A DNA stretch of 5,275 nucleotides from JABWBR01 sp036741235 (lineage in GTDB: Bacteria; Bacteroidota; Bacteroidia; Chitinophagales; Saprospiraceae): contig DAINSQ010000247.1 of NCBI GenBank assembly GCA_036741235.1, positions 1-5,275 on the forward strand. The letters run 5' to 3'. The notes under the pieces are model-generated. The model saw only the letters and a list, made by a program, of their open reading frames with translations. It searched no databases and was not told where the DNA came from. Within the stretch, counting starts at the first letter, position 1; every line of letters begins with the position of its first letter. This document shows, piece after piece, positions 1 through 5,275 of the stretch. Made by a program: the position numbers and the translations under genes.

Positions 1-64
1 CAAATCGAAGATTCGACGAAGTCAATTGACGAATGTCCAAACATGCTCTAAGTTGTATAGAATA

Positions 65-97
65 CAAAGAACGCAGGGATTGCTCCCCGCGTCTTTG
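65..97. terminator. Imperfect hairpin, possible terminator beyond the DUF2202 gene
   Basis: The arms CAAAGA/TCTTTG, CGC/GCG and GGGA/TCCC pair around a TTGC loop, with one bulged A (71) and one A-C mismatch (75 and 88). It lies about 55 bases past the stop codon of the minus-strand lipoprotein gene. There is no clear T-tract on the minus side; on the plus side a short TGTTTTCT follows. It could end the lipoprotein transcript, or one entering from the left of the window, or be a chance fold. The rest of 1-151 shows no gene. Confidence 0.35.
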
Positions 98-151
98 CCT
101 GTTTTCTATGTTAAACAGCCAGGCAAGTCTTTAAGATGAGCGGGCAAGCTA

Positions 152-1060
152 TTAATTGCCGCCGTTTCCATGGCCGTTGCCGTTGCCGTTTCCGTTACCA
201 TTGCCGCCCTGGCCGGTTCCGTTGCAGTTGGCTGGATTGCCGTTGCCGCCTTGTCCGGTTCCGTTGCAGTTGGCTGGATTGCAGTTGCCATTGCCGCCCT
301 GGCCGGTTCCGATACAGTTCAATCCGAGGCCTTGTCCGTTCAGGTCGTTGCCGCAGAGTTCGCTGCCTTTTTCTTTGGGAGTGTTCAGAATTTTATCGAA
401 CAACTCCTGCGAAATAAACCGGGGCGTATAGCCGGCGCCGATGACGTTGAGGTTGGCGACAATAGCGCGCAAGTGGTTGCGAGAGCCTTTGGTCAATTCT
501 TTAAATACGGCGAGGATATCTTCATTGTCCATTTGCGGGACGGCTTTGAGCAGGTCAAAAATATCCACATCTTCGATGTTGGCGCCTGCTTTCAAAGCCA
601 TTTCATAGCTTTGGTCGCCTTGCGCTTTCAGTTCGTCATACAGGTGTTGAAGCGTCGGGTTGTCAAAAACGCCGACAGGATTGCTGCCGACAGGATCGGC
701 GAGGTTGTATTTATTGATCAGGCAGAGCATGGCGTCCATGTGTCGTTGCTCGCTTTTTGAAATATTATAAAACACCCTTGCTTCCCATTTGGCGTACATG
801 GTTTCGTAAAAATCGCGCGCCAGTTTTTCTTCTTCCCGCATAAAGAGGATGGCGTCGGTTTCTTCGGCGGAAAGCGCCTCTACGGGGTAATAATTGTTGA
901 TGCATTTGCACACGGAAGCCGGGTTATAATCGCTGGGGCCTCTCATGTCAATGGTACTGGCCTGGATATCGTTCATTTCCGATTCGCAGCCGGCAAAAAG
1001 CGCGGCAAAGCCCATCAGCAGCGCCAGGCTAAACCCTACTCGAATTACCAGATTTTTCAT
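152..1060 (-). CDS. DUF2202 ferritin-like lipoprotein with Gly/Asn-rich repeat tail
   Basis: The product has 302 residues. Residues 1-25 form a lipoprotein signal peptide: K2 and R7, a hydrophobic stretch, then a lipobox ending F22-A-G-C25, so it should be exported and lipid-anchored at C25. Residues about 62-205 match the DUF2202 family of the ferritin-like superfamily. Visible marks are REEEKLARDFY (75-85), SEQRHMDAM (103-111, with an ExxH at E104/H107), GANIEDVDIFDL (159-170) and SRNHLRA (193-199). The Glu and His residues are placed like a four-helix metal-binding bundle, but which of them bind metal is inferred. The family has no firmly established reaction; metal or oxidative-stress roles are guesses. 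Residues about 236-302 are a low-complexity Gly/Asn/Gln tail with five cysteines (236, 249, 260, 265, 279); C51 and C53 form a CKC near the mature N-terminus. The start is fixed by the signal peptide. The gene is transcribed divergently from rpsO, and I see no clear promoter motif on its side. Confidence 0.88.
   Translation of the reverse strand: MKNLVIRVGFSLALLMGFAALFAGCESEMNDIQASTIDMRGPSDYNPASVCKCINNYYPVEALSAEETDAILFMREEEKLARDFYETMYAKWEARVFYNISKSEQRHMDAMLCLINKYNLADPVGSNPVGVFDNPTLQHLYDELKAQGDQSYEMALKAGANIEDVDIFDLLKAVPQMDNEDILAVFKELTKGSRNHLRAIVANLNVIGAGYTPRFISQELFDKILNTPKEKGSELCGNDLNGQGLGLNCIGTGQGGNGNCNPANCNGTGQGGNGNPANCNGTGQGGNGNGNGNGNGHGNGGN
156..320 (-). repeat. In-gene tandem repeats coding the Gly/Asn-rich tail
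   Basis: Two near-identical 42-base units lie at 199-240 and 241-282. A partial third unit starts near 289, shifted by an extra 6 bases. On the coding strand each unit encodes 14 residues containing GTGQGGNGN and PANCN. The stretch from about 165 to 205 is a further run of GTTGCC-like hexamers coding alternating Gly-Asn ending in GHGNGGN. All unit lengths and the 6-base offset are multiples of three, so copy changes keep the reading frame. Confidence 0.85.
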
Positions 1061-1150
1061 GGCTGTGGTTTTTAGTTAGTGAAAACTGATTCATTTAACT
1101 ATACTACGCAGCGCCTTAGGTTTTCTTTCACATTAAATATTACCCAATAC

Positions 1151-1181
1151 TTTACAAATTTCCGGGAAATACGTATTTTTG
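1151..1181 (+). promoter_or_regulatory. Bacteroidota-type promoter of rpsO
   Basis: TATTTTTG at 1174-1181 matches the Bacteroidota -7 consensus TAnnTTTG at every fixed base. TTTA at 1151-1154 matches the -33 TTTG in three of four bases, with a 19-base spacer. Transcription would start near 1187, giving a leader of about 45 bases. The consensus is known for the phylum; its use here is inferred. The rpsO start is preceded by an A-rich stretch (AAAACAAACAACA) and no Shine-Dalgarno sequence, as is usual in this phylum. Confidence 0.6.
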
Positions 1182-1231
1182 CGGCGCTGTAACTGATTCT
1201 TGAGATCACTAACGGTATAAAACAAACAACA

Positions 1232-1507
1232 ATGGCTATTTATCTGACAAAAGAAAAGCAAGCGGAAATTTTTAAAGAGTACGGCGGTTCGGAAACCAAC
1301 ACCGGCTCTACCGAAGGACAAATCGCACTGTTTACCTACAGAATTCAACAGCTGTCGGAACACTTGAAGACCAATCGCAAAGACCACTCTTGCCGGCGTT
1401 CGCTTCTGGCATTGGTTGGTAAGCGCAAGCAATTGCTTCAGTATCTGTCGAAAAAAGACCTTCAAAAATATCGCGAGTTGATCGAGAAACTCGGCATCCG
1501 CAAGTAA
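1232..1507 (+). CDS. rpsO: 30S ribosomal protein S15
   Basis: The product has 91 residues, close to the usual 88-90. S15 binds the central domain of 16S rRNA early in 30S assembly and contributes to a bridge with the 50S subunit. The family pattern is clear from end to end: NTGSTEGQIALFTYRI (23-38; many phyla have DTGSPEVQIA), LSEHLKTNRKDHSCRRSLL (41-59, the rRNA-contact region), LVGKRKQLLQYL (61-72) and YRELIEKLGIRK (80-91). The start gives the normal family N-terminus (MAIYLTKEKQ). It has its own promoter upstream and a perfect 12-bp hairpin starting three bases after the stop codon. pnp follows after 264 bases, the same order as in many bacteria. S15 represses its own translation in some bacteria through leader structures, but I see no convincing S15 site in the short leader here. 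Confidence 0.97.
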   Translation: MAIYLTKEKQAEIFKEYGGSETNTGSTEGQIALFTYRIQQLSEHLKTNRKDHSCRRSLLALVGKRKQLLQYLSKKDLQKYRELIEKLGIRK

Positions 1508-1509
1508 GA

Positions 1510-1550
1510 CGACGGGAAGTATTCTTCAGGGGGTACTTCCCGTCGCTTTT
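1510..1550 (+). terminator. Rho-independent terminator after rpsO
   Basis: A perfect 12-bp stem joins 1510-1521 (CGACGGGAAGTA) and 1534-1545 (TACTTCCCGTCG) around a 12-base loop. CTTTTCT follows. It starts three bases after the rpsO stop codon. The T-tract is short (four Ts), so some read-through into pnp is possible. The rest of the gap up to 1771 holds no gene that I can see. Confidence 0.82.
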
Positions 1551-1713
1551 CTATCGCACCGTTGGTGCTTCAACAGGTTTAACACAACAAAGGCGCGTTT
1601 TCCAGCACTATCATGCTTTTAACCGGCCAAATTCTTGCCTCTTTGCTGACTGAGCTTTACGCCATTTCTCATCTCAACAACAGCGGCAATCACCGCCCGC
1701 CAGGGCCTGCAAA

Positions 1714-1744
1714 TGTGGACAAACAAGAGACAAATATTTTTTTG
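1714..1744 (+). promoter_or_regulatory. Possible promoter of pnp
   Basis: An A/T stretch TATTTTTTTG at 1735-1744 resembles the Bacteroidota -7 element but is two bases too long. Read as 1737-1744 it lacks only the A of TAnnTTTG. TGTG at 1714-1717 would then be the -33 element (three of four bases match TTTG) at 19 bases spacing. Transcription would begin about 20 bases before the pnp start. This is a weak call, supported mainly by the terminator that separates pnp from rpsO. Confidence 0.35.
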
Positions 1745-1771
1745 CGACAACTTTTAATTCAGTAATGCACA

Positions 1772-4043
1772 ATGGGACATCAGATTCCTATTTCTACTTC
1801 CTTTAACTTACCGGACGGAAGAACGATCACCCTCGAAACCGGCAAATTGGCCACTCAGGCCGACGGATCAGCCCTCGTCAGAATGGGCAATACGATGATT
1901 CTCGCCACGGTAGTGGCAGCCAAAGAGATGAAAGAAGGCCAGGATTTCTTCCCGCTTTCGGTCGACTACCAGGAAAAATTTGCCGCAGCCGGCCGCATCC
2001 CCGGCAATTTCTTTCGCCGGGAAACCAAACTCTCTGATTACGAGGTGCTTATTTCCCGCCTCGTAGACCGCGCGATTCGACCACTTTTCCCCGACGACTT
2101 CATGAATGAAACCCAGGTAATCATTAACCTGGTTTCGGGCGATAAAGATACGCCTCCCGATGCGCTGGTGGCGCTGGCCGCCTCTTCTGCATTGGCCGTA
2201 TCGGATATCCCCTTCCTGGGCCCTATCTCCGAGGTGCGCGTTGCCCGTATTGACGGTCAATTTATTGTCAATCCGTCAAAATCCGACCTCGGCAAAGCCG
2301 ATATCGACATTATCGTCGCTGGTTCAATTCACGATATCAACATGGTGGAGGGCGAAGCAAAGGAGTGCCTGGAGCAAGACCTCGTAGAGGCTATCAAAAT
2401 AGCCCACGAAGCCATCAAGGTGCAGTGCAACGCCCAGCTCGAACTGGCCAGACTGGTGGGCGACAAGGCGCTCAACAAACGCCCTGTAACTCCGCTGCCC
2501 CAGGATGAAGAGCTCAAAGCGCGTATTGAAGCCCTGGCGCGCCAGCCTATCTACGAAGTAGCCAAGGGATTCCTGCCCAAGCAGGAGCGCAGAAGCCGCT
2601 TCGAAGAGATCAAAAAACAAACGATCGAGACCCTGACCCAGGAAAAGGGCGAAGAATACATGGACGCCAACGGCGATCTGGCCGCCGGCTACCTCGATAA
2701 ACTCAAAAAGCAGGTGATTCGCCATATGGTGCTCGACGAAAGCGTGCGCCTCGACGGCCGCAAACTCGACGAAATCCGCCCCATCTGGTGCGAAATTGAT
2801 TACCTGCCCGCCGCTCACGGCTCTTCCCTGTTTACACGCGGCGAAACGCAAAGCCTTACCTCGGTTACCCTNNNNNNNNNNGATGATCGACAATGCCCTC
2901 GATCAGCATTACGACAAGTTTCTCCTTCACTATAATTTCCCCGCTTATTCGGTGGGCGAAATCAAACCCCAGCGCGGCCCCGGCCGCCGCGAAATAGGCC
3001 ACGCCAACCTCGCAGCCCGCTCGCTGCGCCAGGTATTACCCGATGAGAATTCTTACACGGTGCGCGTGGTTTCCGATATCCTCGAATCCAACGGCTCATC
3101 GTCGATGGCTACTGTGTGCGCCGGTTCGCTGGCCCTCATGGATTCGGGTATCAAAATCAAAGCGGCTGTGTCGGGTATCGCTATGGGACTTATCGCCGAA
3201 GGAGGCCGTACGGCTATCCTCTCCGATATCCTCGGTGACGAAGATGCCCTGGGCGATATGGACTTTAAGGTGACCGGCACCGAAAAAGGTATCACCGGCT
3301 GCCAAATGGATATCAAAATTGACGGTATGCCCTACGAGGTGCTCTCTCAAGCCCTCGATCAAGCGCGCCGCGGCCGTTTGCATATCCTGTCGAAAATGAA
3401 CGAGGTGATCGCCGAACCGCGCGAAGATTACAAACCCCACGCTCCCCGTATCGTTCAAATTGTTATCGAGAAAAGCTATATCGGCGCCGTTATCGGCCCG
3501 GGCGGCAAGGTGGTTCAGGAAATTCAACAACTCACCGGCACCACTATTAATATCGAAGAGGTGGACGACAAGGGTATCGTTTCGATCGCGAGCTCCAACA
3601 AAGCGTCTATCGACGCAGCCGTTGAACGCATCCAGCGAATTACGTTTACGCCTAAAATCGGCGATGTCTATACCGCGGTAGTCAAAACCGTAATGCCTTA
3701 CGGCGTTTTTGTGGAATTTAGCGGCAAAAGCGGCTTGCTCCACGTTTCTGAAATCTCGCATACCCGTATCGACAACGTAGAGGATTATCTCAAAGAAGGC
3801 GATGAGGTGAAGGTGAAACTTATCGAGGTAGATAATAAAACCGGCAAATTGCGCCTCTCCCGCAAAGCGCTGATCCCCAGACCCGACGGCATGCCAGATA
3901 ACGGCAACGAGGGCGACGGCGGCGGCGATGACCGCGGCCATCGCGGCGATCGCGGCGATAGAGGCCACCGCGGCGGAGGCGGCGATCGGGGCCATCGCGG
4001 CGGCGACCGCGGCGACCGCAGAGATCGCGGGCCCAGAAGATAG
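1772..4043 (+). CDS. pnp: Polynucleotide phosphorylase, split by an assembly gap
   Basis: PNPase degrades RNA 3'-to-5' using phosphate, releasing nucleoside diphosphates, and acts as a ring-shaped trimer in the cytoplasm. Ten Ns at 2872-2881 interrupt the gene and the frame differs on the two sides. I read it as one intact gene because the protein runs from TSVT-L before the gap to MIDNALDQ after it, as family members do, with about seven residues missing. With these restored the product is about 760 residues (E. coli has 711). Order: first RNase PH domain (about 10-145, with GRIPGNFFRRE at 75-85), helical domain (about 240-320), second RNase PH domain (about 325-550) with RREIGH (409-414), the phosphate-site SSSM (446-449) and GDEDALGDMDFK (492-503, D495/D501/K503 equivalent to E. 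coli D486/D492/K494), KH domain with a GPGG loop (579-582), S1 domain (about 630-703). A Gly/Arg/Asp-rich tail follows (about 715-760). The ATG at 1765 is out of frame, and 1772 gives the family N-terminus. Confidence 0.96.
2872..2881. other. Assembly gap of ten Ns inside pnp
   Basis: Ten Ns fall within the second RNase PH domain. The bases CT before the gap begin the Leu codon of a conserved VTL, and G-ATG after it ends a codon before MIDN. PNPases usually have seven residues here of the type G-T-x-x-D-x-Q, which needs about 21 bases. A gap of ten puts the two halves in different frames, so the N count is a placeholder and not a measured length. Confidence 0.95.
3915..4040 (+). repeat. Low-complexity GGC/CGC-rich tract coding RGG-like PNPase tail
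   Basis: This tract encodes about the last 42 residues of PNPase (roughly 719-760), made almost only of Gly, Asp, Arg and His. DRGHRG occurs three times and DRGDR-type units fill the spaces. The bases are repeats of GGCGAYCGC and GGCCAYCGC type with synonymous changes between copies. The tail follows the S1 domain directly. RGG-like tails often bind RNA; that role here is inferred. Confidence 0.85.
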
Positions 4044-4067
4044 AGGGTGAGAGGGTGAGAGAGAGAG
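4042..4067 (+). repeat. Short AGAGGGTG direct repeat and (GA)n run
   Basis: AGAGGGTG occurs twice in tandem (4042-4049 and 4050-4057), then a GA dinucleotide run continues up to the terminator stem. The first copy overlaps the last two bases of the pnp stop codon TAG. It separates the pnp stop from its terminator and has no obvious function. Confidence 0.75.
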
Positions 4068-4107
4068 AGGCGTTCCACAGCTTGGTTGTGGAACGCCTTT
4101 GTCATTT
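4068..4107 (+). terminator. Rho-independent terminator after pnp
   Basis: A perfect 12-bp stem joins 4068-4079 (AGGCGTTCCACA) and 4087-4098 (TGTGGAACGCCT) around a 7-base loop. TTGTCATTTTA follows, a broken T-tract. It lies 25 bases past the pnp stop codon and separates pnp from rpoD. Confidence 0.82.
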
Positions 4108-4281
4108 TATGCCGGCTGTGAAACTTTTTTGTTCGTTTTATTGTATATAACTGTATTACGGCAAAAGCGCCGCATTTAAGTTTTTTTTACTAAAAAGTCA
4201 AGTTTTCTTCTTTTAAGAGGCAACTTTTTTTCTTTCTTTTACGTATTTATTACACAAGTTTACCTCCCAAATTCCCTGGAG
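4108..4281 (+). promoter_or_regulatory. T-rich upstream region of rpoD
   Basis: This non-coding stretch is very T-rich, with an 8-T run at 4181-4188 and a 7-T run at 4225-4231. Two promoter-like places are visible, both weak. The first is TTTG at 4128-4131 with TATATAACTG at 4144-4153, where the spacing is short. The second is ACGTATTTATT at 4241-4251, which shares ACGTATTT with the rpsO promoter but lacks the final TTG. A small CGGC/GCCG hairpin sits at 4159-4172. GGAG directly touches the rpoD start codon, too close to serve as a Shine-Dalgarno site. Confidence 0.35.
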
Positions 4282-5148
4282 ATGCGGCAACTGAAGATTA
4301 CAAATAAAATTACCACGCGGGAAAGTCTCGCACTAGACAAGTACCTCAACGACATCGGCAAGATTGCGATGCTCAGCGCTGACGAAGAAGCTGAACTGGC
4401 CCGCCGCATTCGCAACGGCGACCAGGAGGCTCTCGACAGGCTTACGCAGGCCAACCTGCGTTTTGTGGTTTCGGTAGCCAAACAATACCAAAACCAGGGG
4501 CTTTCACTCAGCGACCTGATCAACGAAGGCAATGTGGGCCTGATGAAGGCCGCCAAACGCTTCGATGAAACCAAGGGCTTTAAGTTTATTTCCTACGCCG
4601 TGTGGTGGATCCGCCAGTCGATCCTCCAGGCTATCGTGGAGCACTCGCGTATTGTACGCCTGCCGCTCAATAAGGTAGGATCTTATAATAAAGTGAACGA
4701 GGCTTTTATCTCTTTTGTCCAGGAATTCGAACGCGAACCCTCCGAGGAGGAACTTGCCGAACTGCTCGATATGACGCCCAAGGAGGTGTCGAATATGCTC
4801 AAAGGCGGCACCCGCCACGTGTCGTTTGACGCCCCACTGAGCGGCGAAGACGGCGATGCCACGATGCTCGACCTCGTCTCCGGCGATATCGAGATGAGCC
4901 CCGATAATTTCCTGATGGAGCAGTCGCTCAAAGAAGAAGTCCAACAAGGATTGTCCATCCTGTCGCCTCGCGAAATCGAGGTGCTCTCGGCATACTACGG
5001 CCTAAACGGCCAAAAAGCGCTTACCCTGGAAGAAATCGGCGAACTGTATAACCTGACCCGCGAACGCGTCCGCCAAATTAAGGAACGCGCTATCCGCCGG
5101 CTGCGCAAGTCTTACAGTCGCAATACGCTGAAGTCGTATTTGGGGTAG
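4282..5148 (+). CDS. rpoD: Primary RNA polymerase sigma factor (RpoD/SigA)
   Basis: This vegetative sigma factor directs RNA polymerase to housekeeping promoters. Its 288 residues are the usual length for Bacteroidota, whose primary sigma lacks the N-terminal region 1.1 and the long insert of E. coli sigma-70. Region 1.2 covers about 14-47. Region 2 (about 52-120) includes ANLRFVVSVAKQYQNQG (57-73), DLINEGNVGLMKAA (78-91) and YAVWWIRQSILQAI (105-118). Region 3 covers about 121-200, with RIVRLPLN at 123-130 and an acidic region 3.2 loop (about 183-202). Region 4 covers about 215-288, with the helix-turn-helix TLEEIGELYNLTRERVRQIK (248-267) that reads the upstream promoter element. In region 2.4 the residues matching E. 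coli T440 and R441 are L115 and Q116. The start gives the phylum's typical MRQLKIT N-terminus. The order pnp-rpoD also occurs in other Bacteroidota. Repeat DNA begins three bases after the stop codon and no ordinary terminator is seen. Confidence 0.96.
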   Translation: MRQLKITNKITTRESLALDKYLNDIGKIAMLSADEEAELARRIRNGDQEALDRLTQANLRFVVSVAKQYQNQGLSLSDLINEGNVGLMKAAKRFDETKGFKFISYAVWWIRQSILQAIVEHSRIVRLPLNKVGSYNKVNEAFISFVQEFEREPSEEELAELLDMTPKEVSNMLKGGTRHVSFDAPLSGEDGDATMLDLVSGDIEMSPDNFLMEQSLKEEVQQGLSILSPREIEVLSAYYGLNGQKALTLEEIGELYNLTRERVRQIKERAIRRLRKSYSRNTLKSYLG

Positions 5149-5150
5149 GG

Positions 5151-5192
5151 CGGTTGGCAGTTCTCGGTTGTCAGTTGTGGGTTGTCGGTTCG
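5151..5192 (+). repeat. Degenerate heptamer array, six units of CRGTTGT type
   Basis: Six units stay exactly in seven-base register: CGGTTGG, CAGTTCT, CGGTTGT, CAGTTGT, GGGTTGT, CGGTTCG. The GTT core is kept in all six. The array begins two bases after the rpoD stop codon. Its units are close to the reverse complement of the array at 5230-5275, so the two could pair. Confidence 0.85.
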
Positions 5193-5216
5193 TTTATAAG
5201 TTTATAAGTTTATGAA
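5193..5216 (+). repeat. AT-rich octamer repeat between the heptamer arrays
   Basis: TTTATAAG occurs twice exactly (5193-5200, 5201-5208), followed by a diverged copy TTTATGAA (5209-5216). TTATAA in each unit is its own reverse complement. This AT-rich stretch and the bases up to 5229 would form the loop if the flanking arrays pair. Confidence 0.75.
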
Positions 5217-5229
5217 TAAGATAAACAAA

Positions 5230-5275
5230 CCTACAACCTACAACCTACAACCTACAACCTACAACCTACAACCTA
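5230..5275 (+). repeat. Perfect CCTACAA heptamer array running off the window
   Basis: Six exact copies of CCTACAA (5230-5271) and the first four bases of a seventh reach the window end. The reverse complement, TTGTAGG, matches the core of the degenerate array at 5151-5192. The total length and the right end cannot be seen here. Confidence 0.95.

Noticed and set aside
21..30. A ten-base palindrome GTCAATTGAC
   Set aside because: It is short and isolated, with no second copy or gene nearby to suggest an operator.
170..760. A 196-codon plus-strand open frame antisense to the DUF2202 gene
   Set aside because: Its Val/Ala-rich start is the complement of the Gly/Asn repeats and it has no recognisable domain. 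The minus-strand frame has a signal peptide and a known domain.
1061..1140. A possible ECF-type promoter for the DUF2202 gene (TGAAAG and CGTAG on the minus strand, 16 bases apart)
   Set aside because: The match is loose, the motif varies between ECF groups, and no ECF sigma gene is present in the window.
1188..1231. An S15 autoregulatory structure in the rpsO leader
   Set aside because: Only a 4-bp TGAT/ATCA pairing is visible, and nothing resembles the known S15-binding leader types.
3096..3995. A 299-codon minus-strand open frame opposite the 3' half of pnp
   Set aside because: The pnp frame is fully conserved across the region. The opposite frame is Ala/Val-rich with no family signal, as expected for a shadow frame.
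2796..4043. A separate second gene starting inside pnp
   Set aside because: The residues before the Ns in this frame make no sense as protein, and the real homology starts only at 2883 after the gap. It is the second half of pnp.
5230..5275. A CRISPR array
   Set aside because: The units are 7 bases long with no spacers between them. It is a simple tandem repeat.

Overview
The window looks like chromosomal DNA of a member of the Bacteroidota, possibly the Saprospiria. The basis is the protein sequences: a 288-residue primary sigma factor without region 1.1, beginning MRQLKIT as in other Bacteroidota, sitting directly after pnp. The genes also lack usable Shine-Dalgarno sequences, and a promoter-like TTTA-N19-TATTTTTG upstream of rpsO fits the Bacteroidota TTTG/TAnnTTTG consensus. 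The class-level guess is weak; the phylum is fairly safe. Ten Ns at 2872-2881 show that this is a scaffolded draft assembly.

Layout from left to right. Positions 1-151 hold no gene, only an imperfect hairpin at 65-97. A minus-strand gene (152-1060) encodes a secreted lipoprotein with a ferritin-like DUF2202 domain and a Gly/Asn/Cys-rich repeat tail. A divergent region (1061-1231) carries the rpsO promoter. Then come three plus-strand housekeeping genes: rpsO (1232-1507, ribosomal protein S15), pnp (1772-4043, polynucleotide phosphorylase, interrupted by the assembly gap) and rpoD (4282-5148, primary sigma factor). rpsO and pnp are each followed by a perfect 12-bp hairpin, so the three genes are probably expressed largely as separate units. 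The last 125 bases hold a compact repeat element: a degenerate heptamer array, an AT-rich octamer spacer, and a perfect heptamer array in the opposite orientation that runs off the end.

The plus-strand genes form a core-information cluster: S15 for 30S assembly, PNPase for RNA decay, and the vegetative sigma factor. The lipoprotein is accessory and its link to them is only positional. No CRISPR array, transposase, phage gene, tRNA or rRNA was seen, and I did not find a new multi-gene system. The points most worth following up are the inverted heptamer arrays after rpoD, the RGG-like tail on PNPase, and the repeat-built cysteine-containing tail of the DUF2202 lipoprotein.
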